Shown: positions 18,046-27,911, counted from the first letter of the stretch. The stretch is DNA of 64,000 bases from Bacteroidales bacterium (GCA_015060975.1 SUXI01000012.1:1-64000), one strand, 5' to 3'. Numbers and translations are program-made. The notes: generated from the letters alone by a model not told the origin.

Positions 18046-19887
18046 ATGGCAGAAAACAAAGAAAAATTGTTTGACCAATTTCCACCGATTTCTACCGAAG
18101 AATGGAAAGCAAAAGTAGATGCCGACCTTAAAGGCGTACCTTTTGAAAAGAAATTGGTGTGGCGAACAAACGAAGGTTTCAATGTTCAGCCCATGTATCG
18201 TGCTGAAGACATTGCCGACCTCAAAACAACCGATTCTCTACCTGGAGAATACCCCTATGTGCGTGGTACTCGCACTGAAAATGACTGGCTCACTCGCCAA
18301 GAAATTATCGCCGACAATGCTGCCGACGCTAACAAAAAAGCTCTTGACGTATTGACTAAAGGTGTTACTTCTCTTGGCTTCAAAGTTAAAGAAGCCGGTG
18401 ATGTAGCAACTCTTGTTGCTGGTATCGATCTCACAAAAGTTGAAATCAACCTCAACTGCTGTCCTAAAAGCGCTGCTGCAGTAGCAAAAGCACTTGTTGA
18501 TGTAGTGAAAGCAGCCGGTGCCGAAGATGCATTTAAAGGCTCTATCGACTTCAATCCATTCCGCAAAGCGTTGAAACATGGTGTTGAATTCCCCGGCGAC
18601 ATCGCTAAGATGGCCGTTGAATTACTCGACGTGGTTAAAGAAGTTAAAGGCTTGCGCGTGCTTGCTGTTGACTCTGTAATGCTTAACAACGCTGGTGCTT
18701 ATATCTTCCAAGAACTTGGTTATGCTCTTGCTTGGGGTGCTGAATGGCTCGCTATGCTCACCGAAGCAGGCGTAGATGTTGACACTGTAGCAAAACGCAT
18801 CAAGTTCAACATGGGTATTTCTTCTAACTACTTCATGGAACTTGCTAAATTCCGTGCTGCTCGCATGCTTTGGGCTCAAATCGTTGAGCAATTCAAGCCT
18901 GCTTGCAAATGTTCTTGCAAAATGATGGCTCACGCCGTTACATCGGAATTTAACCAAACTGTATTTGACGCTCACGTTAACTTGCTCCGTAGCCAAACTG
19001 AAGCAATGTCGGCTGCTCTTGCTGGTGTTGACTCAATCACAGTTACTCCATTTGACAAATCATACAAAACTCCCGATGAGTTCTCAGAACGTATCGCTCG
19101 CAACCAACAATATCTTCTCAAAGAAGAAAGTCACCTCGACAAAGTTGTTGACCCTGCCGGTGGTTCATATTATGTAGAAACTCTCACAGCATCTATCGCA
19201 CAAGAAGCATGGAAACTCTTCCTCGATGTTGAAGAAAAAGGCGGTTTCCTTGCCAACGTTAACAACTGCGCAATTCAAGATGCAGTAAATGCTTCATCTG
19301 AAAAACGCCACAGCGATGTTGCTCGCCGCAAAGAAATTCTTCTCGGAACTAACCAATATCCTAATTTCAGCGAAATGGCTGCCGACAAAATTGAAAATGC
19401 CGGTGGTTGCACTTGTGGTTGCTCTGAAAAAGAAGACAACGGCCGTGGTCTCTCTACTAAACGTCAAAGTAGCGATTTCGACGCTCTTCGCCTTGCTACC
19501 GAAGCTGCAGCTAACCGTCCTAAAGTGTTTATGCTCACTATCGGTAACCTTGCTATGCGTCTTGCACGCTCTCAATTCTCAGCCAACTTCTTCGGTTGCG
19601 CAGGATATGAGATTATCGACAACTTAGGATTTAATACAGTACAAGAAGGTATCGACGCCGCTATTGCAAAAGAAGCCGACATCGTGGTTATCTGCTCAAG
19701 CGACGACGAATATGCTACTCTCGCTCCCGAAGCCTATAAGGCTCTTGATGGTCGTGCCGAATTTGTTGTTGCTGGTGCTCCTGCATGCAGCGAAGAACTT
19801 CAAGCCGTAGGCATCACTAACTTCATCAATGTGCGCAGCAATGTTCTCGAAACCCTTCAGGCTTTCAATGCTAAACTTCTTAAATAA
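18046..19887 (+). CDS. mutA: Methylmalonyl-CoA mutase small subunit
   Basis: A 613-residue subunit of the B12-dependent mutase that interconverts succinyl-CoA and methylmalonyl-CoA. The ATG at 18046 is chosen because the promoter -7 box lies at 17989-17996. It has the substrate-binding TIM-barrel half (about 40-460) and a C-terminal flavodoxin-like half (about 490-613) lacking the D-x-H-x-x-G cobalamin-binding signature, as expected for the non-catalytic subunit. Odd features are a C-K-C-S-C-K segment near residue 285 and a C-T-C-G-C linker near residue 456-460 between the two halves. Codon use is markedly biased and GC-richer than neighbouring genes, suggesting high expression. mutB follows six bases later. 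Confidence 0.95.
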   Translation: MAENKEKLFDQFPPISTEEWKAKVDADLKGVPFEKKLVWRTNEGFNVQPMYRAEDIADLKTTDSLPGEYPYVRGTRTENDWLTRQEIIADNAADANKKALDVLTKGVTSLGFKVKEAGDVATLVAGIDLTKVEINLNCCPKSAAAVAKALVDVVKAAGAEDAFKGSIDFNPFRKALKHGVEFPGDIAKMAVELLDVVKEVKGLRVLAVDSVMLNNAGAYIFQELGYALAWGAEWLAMLTEAGVDVDTVAKRIKFNMGISSNYFMELAKFRAARMLWAQIVEQFKPACKCSCKMMAHAVTSEFNQTVFDAHVNLLRSQTEAMSAALAGVDSITVTPFDKSYKTPDEFSERIARNQQYLLKEESHLDKVVDPAGGSYYVETLTASIAQEAWKLFLDVEEKGGFLANVNNCAIQDAVNASSEKRHSDVARRKEILLGTNQYPNFSEMAADKIENAGGCTCGCSEKEDNGRGLSTKRQSSDFDALRLATEAAANRPKVFMLTIGNLAMRLARSQFSANFFGCAGYEIIDNLGFNTVQEGIDAAIAKEADIVVICSSDDEYATLAPEAYKALDGRAEFVVAGAPACSEELQAVGITNFINVRSNVLETLQAFNAKLLK

Positions 19888-19893
19888 TCGATT

Positions 19894-22026
19894 ATGAGAC
19901 CTGATTTTAAAAATATCAATATAACAGCTGATGCATTTGGTGGCGCACAAGCCCCCATCGCACAAGGTGAAGAATGGCTCACTCCTGAGTTGATTCCCGT
20001 AAAACCTATTTATACAAAAGATGACCTTGAAGGTCTTGAACACCTCAACTATGTAGCAGGTATTCCTCCATTCCTTCGTGGTCCATATAGCGGCATGTAT
20101 GCTATGCGTCCTTGGACTATCCGCCAATACGCAGGCTTCTCTACTGCTGCTGAATCAAACGCATTCTATCGTCGTAACCTCGCATCGGGTCAAAAAGGTC
20201 TTTCAGTGGCATTTGACCTTGCTACACACCGTGGATATGACGCTGACCACGAACGTGTAGTGGGCGACGTTGGTAAAGCCGGTGTATCTATCTGCTCTCT
20301 CGACGACATGAAGGTGCTTTTCGATGGGATCCCCTTGAACAAAATGTCGGTTTCAATGACTATGAATGGTGCTGTGCTTCCTGTACTTGCATTCTACATC
20401 AATGCCGGTCTTGAACAAGGTGCCAAACTCGAAGAAATGGCAGGTACTATCCAAAACGACATATTGAAAGAATTCATGGTGCGTAACACTTACATCTACC
20501 CACCCGAATTCTCAATGCGTATTATCGCCGACATCTTTGAGTACACTTCTCAAAATATGCCTAAATTCAACTCAATCTCTATCTCAGGTTACCACATGCA
20601 AGAAGCAGGTGCAACTTGCGACATTGAGTTGGCTTACACTCTTGCCGACGGTCTTGAATATCTTCGTGCAGGGGTAAACGCCGGTATGGACATCGACGCA
20701 TTCGCTCCTCGTTTGTCATTCTTCTGGGCTATCGGTATGAACTTCTTCATGGAAGTAGCTAAGATGCGTGCCGCTCGTATGCTTTGGGCTAAGATTGTAA
20801 AACAATTCAATCCTAAAAACCCAAAATCACTCGCATTGCGTACTCACTCACAAACATCGGGTTGGTCACTCACTGAGCAAGACCCATTCAACAATGTGGG
20901 CCGTACATGTATCGAAGCAATGGGTGCCGCTCTCGGTCACACTCAATCGCTCCACACCAATGCGCTCGACGAAGCTATCGCGCTTCCTACCGACTTCTCG
21001 GCTCGTATCGCTCGTAACACTCAAATCTACATTCAAGAAGAAACCTACATCACTAAGGAAATCGACCCATGGGCAGGTTCTTACTATGTAGAATCACTCA
21101 CCAACGAAATCGCTCAACGCGCTTGGGCTCACATTCAAGAAATTGAAAAACTTGGTGGTATGGCTAAAGCTATCGAAAGCGGTCTTCCAAAACTCCGCAT
21201 CGAAGAAGCATCGGCTCGCACTCAAGCCCGCATCGACTCAGGCCGTCAAACAATCGTTGGTATCAACAAATATCGTCTTGACCACGAAGATCCTATCGAT
21301 ATCCTCGAAATCGACAACACCGAAGTGCGCAAAGACCAAATCGCTCGCCTCGACGTGGTTAAAGCCGGTCGCGATGAAGAAGCTGTTAAGAAAGCACTCG
21401 AAGCAATCACCGAATGTGTTCGCACTAAAGAAGGTAACCTCCTCGACCTCGCTGTTAAAGCTGCAGGTCTTCGTGCTACCCTTGGTGAAATTTCAGATGC
21501 CTGCGAAGCTGTCGTAGGTCGTTATAAAGCAGTAATCAGAACTATTTCAGGCGTGTATTCAAGCGAAACAAAACAAGACGCAGACTTCGTTAAAGCACAA
21601 CAATTGTGTGAAGAGTTTGCTAAGAAAGAAGGTCGCCAACCTCGCATCATGATTGCGAAGATGGGACAAGATGGTCACGACCGTGGTGCTAAAGTTGTTG
21701 CTACAGGTTATGCCGACTGTGGATTTGACGTGGATATGGGACCTTTGTTCCAAACTCCTGCCGAAGCTGCTCGTCAAGCTGTTGAAAACGACGTACACAT
21801 TCTCGGTGTATCATCATTGGCTGCAGGTCACAAGACCCTCGTGCCTCAAGTAATCGACGAATTGAAGAAACTCGGTCGCGAAGACATTATCGTTGTTGCC
21901 GGTGGTGTTATCCCAGCACAAGATTATGACTTCCTATATCAAGCCGGTGTTGCCGCTATCTTCGGTCCCGGTACTCGTATCCCTGTTTCAGCAATCAAGA
22001 TGCTCGAAATCCTCATGGAAGAATAA
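19894..22026 (+). CDS. mutB: Methylmalonyl-CoA mutase large (catalytic) subunit
   Basis: A 710-residue catalytic subunit. The N-terminal TIM barrel shows the substrate-channel segment [11 protein letters not shown] near residue 70-80. The C-terminal cobalamin domain has the D-G-H-D-R-G form of D-x-H-x-x-G near residue 594 (His is the lower axial ligand of B12), followed by G-F-D-V-D-M-G-P. Length is typical. With MutA it forms the heterodimer used by Bacteroidales in the succinate-propionate route. The same strong codon bias as mutA suggests an abundant enzyme. An intrinsic terminator follows. Confidence 0.97.
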   Translation: MRPDFKNINITADAFGGAQAPIAQGEEWLTPELIPVKPIYTKDDLEGLEHLNYVAGIPPFLRGPYSGMYAMRPWTIRQYAGFSTAAESNAFYRRNLASGQKGLSVAFDLATHRGYDADHERVVGDVGKAGVSICSLDDMKVLFDGIPLNKMSVSMTMNGAVLPVLAFYINAGLEQGAKLEEMAGTIQNDILKEFMVRNTYIYPPEFSMRIIADIFEYTSQNMPKFNSISISGYHMQEAGATCDIELAYTLADGLEYLRAGVNAGMDIDAFAPRLSFFWAIGMNFFMEVAKMRAARMLWAKIVKQFNPKNPKSLALRTHSQTSGWSLTEQDPFNNVGRTCIEAMGAALGHTQSLHTNALDEAIALPTDFSARIARNTQIYIQEETYITKEIDPWAGSYYVESLTNEIAQRAWAHIQEIEKLGGMAKAIESGLPKLRIEEASARTQARIDSGRQTIVGINKYRLDHEDPIDILEIDNTEVRKDQIARLDVVKAGRDEEAVKKALEAITECVRTKEGNLLDLAVKAAGLRATLGEISDACEAVVGRYKAVIRTISGVYSSETKQDADFVKAQQLCEEFAKKEGRQPRIMIAKMGQDGHDRGAKVVATGYADCGFDVDMGPLFQTPAEAARQAVENDVHILGVSSLAAGHKTLVPQVIDELKKLGREDIIVVAGGVIPAQDYDFLYQAGVAAIFGPGTRIPVSAIKMLEILMEE

Positions 22027-22051
22027 TCCCCAACGGATATTCCATAAAACC

Positions 22052-22089
22052 AACGGCACCCCCACTCGGAGGTGCCGTTATTTTTTTTG
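22052..22089 (+). terminator. Strong intrinsic terminator of mutAB
   Basis: AACGGCACC (22052-22060) pairs perfectly with GGTGCCGTT (22071-22079), followed by ATTTTTTTT. This is the classic GC-stem plus U-tract form. Confidence 0.9.
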
Positions 22090-22123
22090 CAATATTATCT
22101 TATTTTTTTCACATGAAATCGTG

Positions 22124-23527
22124 CTATCTCACTATAAATTTTGATATATAATAATTTTTTTCATCAAATACTTTTATAAAGTAAATACTTGGCAATAAAT
22201 GTCTGATATTCGCGACTTTTTCTTTTCCTGATATCATTAGTTGCCCTCTTATATCATATATTTCATATTCAATTTTATCTCTGGGGGCTTGAATGTATAA
22301 TTTCTTAGTTGAATCTAGAAATATTTTTGTTTCATCTTCACATGGCTTATTCACCGATGCTGTACTACTTGAAAATTTAACCAACATATTTAATAAGTCA
22401 ACTTCTACATATAACTTCGATGAAGGCCATTGCGAAAATGCCCACTTTCCTTTTCCTTTTACAATAGTTCCTCTATATATTCCATTCTCATCTACTTCAT
22501 ATTCATATGGGGCATCAATTACTTCACATCCATAGGAACCGCCATCCCAACCGGTTAATTCACCATAAAACATAAATATTAGTTGCTGACTGTTATCAAT
22601 TTCAAAATCCCCCTTATATAGATATTCATTTTCTTCACTATTTACAAGACGCCATTTCTTTAAAGTTTCTTCAAAATCAAGAGTTGGTGCAGACCATCCC
22701 GATGGAGTGCCTATGAGATATAAATATTTTGATTTATTTAATGTGTCACTACTGAATGATATTGTATTTGCAGTTGAATCATATATAAAAGTGACTCTAC
22801 ATGCTATTTCCAATTCATTATTAATCCAATACCGAGGAGTATTAGCAATATCTGTTGTACCAAAATACTTTCCATCAAAATCAAATTTGACAACTTCTGC
22901 ATTATCCGGCACTATATAATCGGTTGAGTCCCCATTAAGCCCTTTTGCAAAACAAAATTCAAAACCATCAATTGGTATTGAAAATGAGCCTTTAAATATT
23001 CCATCTCCATCGGCATCTATAAACTTCGCATTCTCAAATGAGTCTTCATTCTTTATCGTTGGTTCAACATATCCCGTCGGTGCTCCAACTAAATATAATA
23101 TATCTTCAGATTCAATACTCTTATTATATATTTTTAATCGTTCAGTTTTTGCATCAAAATCAAGTTGAACCTCGCCTCCTATCCAATTTGAACAACTAAT
23201 ATTTTGTGACATATTCTTTGTTAACTGAATTTCGGCCTTATCTATTAATTCAAACGTTTCTTCTGCCCTATAGATATCTTGTGAATTCCAATCTGTGAGT
23301 CCCTTAAATAACACAAAGTTAAATTTATTTTGAGGAATATCAATTGTCAATGAATATACACTATCACCATCTTCATCAGTCAAAGCATATTTCTCCCTTT
23401 CTATTTCTGACATATCTTTAGGCGCATTATAACCGGTCATATCTCCTACAATATAATACTCATCTGCCGATACACTAAATCCAATAAGCAACGACATTAC
23501 AACACCTAAAAAATAAATCTTTCTCAT
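22124..23527 (-). CDS. Secreted protein with three SusE/SusF-like repeats and a sorting tail
   Basis: A 467-residue protein with signal peptide (MRKIYFLGVVMSLLIGFSVS). Three repeats begin with V-G-D-M-T-G-Y near residue 27, V-G-A-P-T-G-Y near 145 and I-G-T-P-S-G-W near 270, each followed by a W/F-F-x-K-G-L-type strand. This resembles the tandem starch-binding modules of SusE/SusF outer-membrane proteins. The C-terminus (I-Y-D-I-R-G-Q-L-M-I-S-G and S-I-Y-F-I-K-V-F-D-E) is a type IX-style sorting domain. A carbohydrate-binding surface role is inferred. No SusC/SusD partner lies nearby, which is unusual for this class. Confidence 0.72.
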   Translation of the reverse strand: MRKIYFLGVVMSLLIGFSVSADEYYIVGDMTGYNAPKDMSEIEREKYALTDEDGDSVYSLTIDIPQNKFNFVLFKGLTDWNSQDIYRAEETFELIDKAEIQLTKNMSQNISCSNWIGGEVQLDFDAKTERLKIYNKSIESEDILYLVGAPTGYVEPTIKNEDSFENAKFIDADGDGIFKGSFSIPIDGFEFCFAKGLNGDSTDYIVPDNAEVVKFDFDGKYFGTTDIANTPRYWINNELEIACRVTFIYDSTANTISFSSDTLNKSKYLYLIGTPSGWSAPTLDFEETLKKWRLVNSEENEYLYKGDFEIDNSQQLIFMFYGELTGWDGGSYGCEVIDAPYEYEVDENGIYRGTIVKGKGKWAFSQWPSSKLYVEVDLLNMLVKFSSSTASVNKPCEDETKIFLDSTKKLYIQAPRDKIEYEIYDIRGQLMISGKEKVANIRHLLPSIYFIKVFDEKNYYISKFIVR

Positions 23528-23702
23528 AGTTTTTTTTATTTTTTGTTATTTACAATATTCACAAAGATATATTTTTTTTATTAAAAAGCATAAATATATC
23601 AATATTTTTATCACTTGCTGCAACCTTTTATGAAGATGGTGCATCTAATGAGTAAAATGCGAATTTATAAATTCATTACATTAATATTTTCTTAAATATA
23701 AC

Positions 23703-23710
23703 TAAATTTG
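23703..23710 (+). promoter_or_regulatory. -7 box of the sigma-factor operon
   Basis: TAAATTTG fits TAnnTTTG; no convincing -33 TTTG is placed 19-21 bases upstream. The leader to ATG 23733 would be short, about 18 bases. Confidence 0.4.
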
Positions 23711-23732
23711 AAACATTAAAATAATAATAGAT

Positions 23733-24380
23733 ATGAAACGAATAATTTATCTTTTAGCAGTAGCACTCGTTGTTAGTATTTCATTTTCAAGTTGTCAACG
23801 CAAAGCAATTACACAAGAGGAAATTGATGAGTTTAGTCGTCAAATCAATGAGCGTTTAGAGGAAATTAACAATAATAACAAGAACAATGATACAGTAATC
23901 ACAATCGATTCAACAGGAACGGATACTACCGTAAAAATAAACACAAACACACCTCAAACAAAACAAGACACCGAAATCACAATTATTCAAAGAGATAATA
24001 CCAATTTTGGAGAAAGCATAGAAACTGTAATCATTGTATTTATAGCAATTATCACACCTTTTGCCTGTCTCGTTTTAATTGTATTCTTTATTATCAAAGG
24101 TATTACAAGCCGTCAGCGCGATCGAAATAAACTTATCGAAAAGGCGATTGAAAACAATTATCCCCTATCTGAAGACTTTTTTGCTTCTCAAAAAAGTCCG
24201 CGCACACGATTGCAATCGGCACTTGTATGGCTCGCCTGGGGCATTGGAATTATGGGATTTTTCTACATAGTAGCTCCCACCGAAACTGTTTATGCTATTG
24301 GATTGATTCCGCTATTAGTGGGAATTGCGAAACTCATAACCTATTTTTTAGAGGATCGCAAAAAAGAGAGCGAAGAATAA
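23733..24380 (+). CDS. DUF6249-like membrane lipoprotein
   Basis: A 215-residue protein with a lipoprotein signal (lipobox F-S-S-C at residues 18-21), an Asn/Thr-rich linker (about 45-90), a transmembrane helix near 97-125, and two more helices near 160-205. The membrane part resembles the DUF6249 family found next to ECF sigma factors in Bacteroidetes. It precedes a sigma factor by 28 bases and probably belongs to its operon, perhaps as a sensor or regulator; this is inference. The combination of a lipobox with three transmembrane helices is odd. Confidence 0.65.
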   Translation: MKRIIYLLAVALVVSISFSSCQRKAITQEEIDEFSRQINERLEEINNNNKNNDTVITIDSTGTDTTVKINTNTPQTKQDTEITIIQRDNTNFGESIETVIIVFIAIITPFACLVLIVFFIIKGITSRQRDRNKLIEKAIENNYPLSEDFFASQKSPRTRLQSALVWLAWGIGIMGFFYIVAPTETVYAIGLIPLLVGIAKLITYFLEDRKKESEE

Positions 24381-24408
24381 TCATTCCAATATCGTAACGC
24401 AATATTAG

Positions 24409-24942
24409 ATGCTTACTCGATTTGAAGAACTGAAACTGATAGCCCGATGCATCGCCGGCGATGACCGCGATGCATTTGGGCAATTAGTCATTGCCTATGA
24501 GCAGGGACTGAGGCGGTTTCTATTTAATCTATGTGGCGACGAAGCATTGACCAACGATTTGGCACAAGACACTTTTTTGAAAGCATATCTTGCCATTCGC
24601 TCGTTCCAAGGCATTAGCCGGTTTAAAACATGGCTCTATCGCATTGGGTACAACGAGTTTCTATCGCATCGACGCAGTTCGCACATAACTACCGATGATA
24701 TCCCGCCCGATATCGGCTCTACGAGCCCCACTACCGCCACTGATGCCAGACTAACAATAGAACAATGCCTCTCACAATTATCAGAGGCTGAACGAACAGT
24801 GGTGATGCTCTTTTACCTCGAAGATATGCCCATAAAAAGGATTGTGGAAATAACCGGAATGCCCGATGGCTCGGTTAAATCATATCTTCATCGTGCAAAA
24901 TCACGAATGCGACAAATTCTTGAAAACGACGAATCAATATAA
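24409..24942 (+). CDS. ECF-type RNA polymerase sigma factor
   Basis: A 177-residue sigma-70 family protein with only regions 2 and 4. Region 2 (residues about 20-85) contains L-A-Q-D-T-F-L-K-A-Y, F-K-T-W-L-Y-R-I-G-Y-N. Region 4 (about 118-170) contains L-S-E-A-E-R-T-V-V-M-L-F-Y-L-E-D and a helix-turn-helix with G-S-V-K-S-Y-L-H-R-A-K. It lies between two membrane-protein genes on the same strand, 12 bases before the second, as expected for a sigma factor held by a membrane-bound regulator. Target promoters are unknown. Confidence 0.92.
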   Translation: MLTRFEELKLIARCIAGDDRDAFGQLVIAYEQGLRRFLFNLCGDEALTNDLAQDTFLKAYLAIRSFQGISRFKTWLYRIGYNEFLSHRRSSHITTDDIPPDIGSTSPTTATDARLTIEQCLSQLSEAERTVVMLFYLEDMPIKRIVEITGMPDGSVKSYLHRAKSRMRQILENDESI

Positions 24943-24954
24943 ACTCAATACAAG

Positions 24955-25287
24955 ATGAAACGAAACAACTCCGACGACATACAGATACGAGAATTGCTTG
25001 ACAAGTCTTTGCCTCAAGCCACACGCAACGATTGGTTTGTCAAGAAGACACTCAACCGATTGCCCGAGAAGCGACGCAGCCCGGTATCAATAATTGAAAT
25101 TATCGGATATATAATTGCGATTTTGATAATTATAGGCATTGAATGTAACATAGTTTATAAATTTACAACAACCGGCACACTTACATTAAATGATTTGGTG
25201 TGGTTAATATCTCTTAATATTGGACTTTTTGCCATTATCATTGCATTTTTCACACCTCAATTTCGCAATAATTTCAATTCATACTGA
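24955..25287 (+). CDS. Small membrane protein, putative anti-sigma partner
   Basis: A 110-residue protein with a basic cytoplasmic N-terminus (R-E-L-L-D-K-S-L-P near 13-21, W-F-V-K-K-T-L-N-R-L-P near 27-37) and two transmembrane helices (about 46-67 and 78-99). It is the last gene of the sigma operon, directly after the ECF factor. Size, topology and position suggest an anti-sigma or sigma-modulating protein, but there is no recognised anti-sigma domain or zinc motif. Confidence 0.6.
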   Translation: MKRNNSDDIQIRELLDKSLPQATRNDWFVKKTLNRLPEKRRSPVSIIEIIGYIIAILIIIGIECNIVYKFTTTGTLTLNDLVWLISLNIGLFAIIIAFFTPQFRNNFNSY

Positions 25288-25378
25288 TATGCGAGAGATA
25301 TATTACAACTATATTGTGAAAACAATCCGCTCTCGGCTTAAACATAAAAAACAATAGAGAACCAAATAGCGAAAAAAA

Positions 25379-25407
25379 GGGTGGCTAAAAACACATTTTA
25401 GCCACCC
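25379..25407. terminator. Bidirectional terminator
   Basis: GGGTGGCTAAAA (25379-25390) and TTTTAGCCACCC (25396-25407) form a perfect 12-bp stem with loop ACACA. It sits between convergent genes, with an A tract on the left that gives U's for the minus strand and a T-rich right flank for the plus strand. Confidence 0.85.
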
Positions 25408-25428
25408 CACCCTATTATTTTTAATGCA

Positions 25429-26394
25429 TTAATTGAATTTCAAGTTTTTTGTATCACGAAATGATTTAAATGCAGATTTAAGCATCGGGAGTACACCTTT
25501 AGCCGATTTAACAGATTGTTCATCTGCCATTTGAGATTCATAATAATAGTAAATAGGTCGATTATTATAATATTCAACTCTAATAGTCCCATTATCATTA
25601 AGTATATAAGAAAAATTATAATTATTATACTCAGGCCAGTCTCCTGTAAATGTTTGTGAACAACTTACAGGGAAATAGGCAGGTCCAACACCAAACAAAC
25701 CTACACATCCAAAAAAAGAACACATTTCACCATTACACATGTCACTTATTGCAACCGGATTCTGTCTTATTGGATTTGCCAATGTCCCATATTCATAATT
25801 AACTATAACTTTTTCCACATCATTGTATTGCTCTCCATCTTCATAACCAGAAGTAACACCTTCTGATTCATATTTAATGAGTTTACCATCCAACCATGTT
25901 AACTTTCCTGTACCTTCAGCTTCAGCAGAGCCACTATCCCCATCTCCATAATTCCACTTTCCAGATCCATTAGCTTTTGTTTTAATCATCTGTCCATTTG
26001 AATCATACTCAAAAGTATATGTAAAATTTTGTTTATCATAATATGAACCATATTTGAGGTCACACGACATATTAATTTTTGTAATAAACCCGGCTGCATT
26101 TAAAGAAAAATTAATATTATATGCGCCATCTTCTCCCTCATAATTCATATCAATCTTATTTCCTTCAATATAATATGTTTCATCTGAATCTGAGACGCTC
26201 TCTAAATTACCATTTTCATCATATCCAAAACATATTCCTCCTACAGATGTCAATTTTACTCTTTCTCCATTAATATCAGTTAATGTTGATAGTGGATTTG
26301 ATGATAATCCATCACTATCATCTCCACATGATGATAAATTAACACACAACATTGTTGCCATAAAAAAATTAGCAATAAACTTAATTCGTTTCAT
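25429..26394 (-). CDS. Hypothetical lipoprotein, DUF4595-like
   Basis: A 321-residue lipoprotein (lipobox N-L-S-S-C-G near residue 23). The body has YD-type beta repeats: F-G-Y-D-E-N-G-N-L-E-S-V, F-E-Y-D-S-N-G-Q-M-I-K-T, then a glycine-rich stretch near 150 and V-N-Y-E-Y-G-T near 200. This layout is typical of Bacteroidetes surface lipoproteins assigned to DUF4595; I make that assignment with reservation. No catalytic motif. It is followed 23 bases upstream on the same strand by another secreted-protein gene. Confidence 0.6.
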   Translation of the reverse strand: MKRIKFIANFFMATMLCVNLSSCGDDSDGLSSNPLSTLTDINGERVKLTSVGGICFGYDENGNLESVSDSDETYYIEGNKIDMNYEGEDGAYNINFSLNAAGFITKINMSCDLKYGSYYDKQNFTYTFEYDSNGQMIKTKANGSGKWNYGDGDSGSAEAEGTGKLTWLDGKLIKYESEGVTSGYEDGEQYNDVEKVIVNYEYGTLANPIRQNPVAISDMCNGEMCSFFGCVGLFGVGPAYFPVSCSQTFTGDWPEYNNYNFSYILNDNGTIRVEYYNNRPIYYYYESQMADEQSVKSAKGVLPMLKSAFKSFRDTKNLKFN

Positions 26395-26417
26395 AAAACT
26401 ATAAATTTGTAAAAATA

Positions 26418-27131
26418 TTAATTCAAAATGCTACACACTTTTCCATTTTCAAAAAACAATGAAAAATAAGTATTATATGACCATTGCACTATACCATTAT
26501 TCTCAAAAATGTTTTTTGGTTTGCCAAACGCAATACGGCATTCATCTTCGGTAAGTCCTACAACCGGCTTCCTATATCCAATTTCTTTCCAATGCGAAAC
26601 CCTTGGTTTATATTCATTAACAAAATCAAACATTGTGTTAAGTGTTGAAGATACTGATGACACAAAATCGTCCATCGTTTCATTATGCGTTTCTTTTTTT
26701 GCCGGGTTTAATTTTTCAAATGGAGTGATTTTCTTAAAAACAACCGATTTAGACTCCACTTTTATATCGTGTATAGAATATACCAATCGACCTTGTACTA
26801 CACTAAATGTAGCTGTACAATAATATATATTTTCCAACCCCGATCCTGGCATTGAACCCAATGCCATATCAACCGAAAATCTATACTTATTAACATCAAC
26901 ATCAGTTATTCCATCTCGCAATTGTGGACAAACATTATTAATAATCCAAAGCATGGTATTAGCAAATATATCATTATCAGTCGCTGACGCAAAAGGCGTA
27001 AAACCACTAACCACATATTTTTTACCATCAACACTCAACTCATATTTTTTTGCTATTTCAGAAAATGTATCAGCCTGAATTGTCGCATGTAAACTTGCTA
27101 TAATGAGCAGAATGATTATTATTTTTCTCAT
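26418..27131 (-). CDS. Secreted protein with DUF4468-like and BamE-like parts
   Basis: A 237-residue exported protein (signal peptide residues 1-20). Residues about 30-130 (A-N-T-M-L-W-I-I-N-N near 60, Y-S-I-H-D-I-K-V near 120) look like the TBP-fold DUF4468 family of Bacteroidetes. The C-terminus (G-L-T-E-D-E-C-R-I-A-F-G-K-P near 190, then W-S-Y near 220 and F-F-E-N-G-K-V near 227) resembles the SmpA/BamE lipoprotein fold. Both assignments are by eye. The function is unknown; 23 bases separate it from the DUF4595-like gene, so the two probably form a unit. Confidence 0.55.
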   Translation of the reverse strand: MRKIIIILLIIASLHATIQADTFSEIAKKYELSVDGKKYVVSGFTPFASATDNDIFANTMLWIINNVCPQLRDGITDVDVNKYRFSVDMALGSMPGSGLENIYYCTATFSVVQGRLVYSIHDIKVESKSVVFKKITPFEKLNPAKKETHNETMDDFVSSVSSTLNTMFDFVNEYKPRVSHWKEIGYRKPVVGLTEDECRIAFGKPKNIFENNGIVQWSYNTYFSLFFENGKVCSILN

Positions 27132-27226
27132 AAAGATTCCATAAAAGCAACAATGTCGGCATCATACGACAATGAATGACACCGATATTGCTACAAAATT
27201 ACATTAATAATAAAACTTATTTACAA

Positions 27227-27877
27227 TTAAAATGCCACACCTACACGAAGCATCAAATTATTGGTACAAACCTTTACATCTTCTAATGGTTCCATAAAAC
27301 CACGTTGCCATGAGAAATCTATATTGTAACGACCATACCAGAAACCAACCCCCAAAGTTAAACCGGCATCTAGTTCTTCATAACCTTCCATATCACCAAG
27401 ATCATAATCATAACCTTCGCCATCTTCTTTAAGTTCGCCACCACCCCATAAATCGTAGCTCACCCAAGCACCTAAATGGGCATCAACTTTCATTGTTTCA
27501 TTAATTTGATATGCATAACCAAATGTAAAAGGTGAGAATCTCACATTATTTGCCAAATGATCCCATCCATAATCACCTTCATCAAAAGAAAATCCACGAG
27601 TACCAAGACCTAATTCCATTCCCCAGAACATCCCAAAATCTGATAGCGGTTTTTGGAATGATATCGCCACATCATAACCTATCTTTTTATCCAAACCCTC
27701 AGCATCATCACCTGATAATCCGGCAAAATTTGCACCGGCGCGAAGAATCCATTGTTTAGGAGTTGAGGACTCGGTTTTTACAACATTCACACCTGTCGAA
27801 CCAACAATTGTTGATTGAGCGTTAGCCATACTTCCTAATGTTAAAGCAATGGCAATACTAAGAAAAATTTTTTTCAT
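27227..27877 (-). CDS. Outer-membrane beta-barrel protein
   Basis: A 216-residue protein with signal peptide (MKKIFLSIAIALTLGSMANA) and alternating-hydrophobicity strands ending in aromatic residues: W-I-L-R-A-G-A-N-F near residue 43, G-M-F-W-G-M-E-L-G-L-G near 82, G-V-G-F-W-Y-G-R-Y-N-I-D-F-S-W near 178, and a final strand L-M-L-R-V-G-V-A-F ending in Phe, the usual BAM recognition end. An eight-stranded porin-like barrel is inferred. An acidic loop near residues 145-165 is likely extracellular. Confidence 0.78.
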   Translation of the reverse strand: MKKIFLSIAIALTLGSMANAQSTIVGSTGVNVVKTESSTPKQWILRAGANFAGLSGDDAEGLDKKIGYDVAISFQKPLSDFGMFWGMELGLGTRGFSFDEGDYGWDHLANNVRFSPFTFGYAYQINETMKVDAHLGAWVSYDLWGGGELKEDGEGYDYDLGDMEGYEELDAGLTLGVGFWYGRYNIDFSWQRGFMEPLEDVKVCTNNLMLRVGVAF

Positions 27878-27911
27878 AATTTAATTTTAATTTTAGATTA
27901 ATTAATTTATA

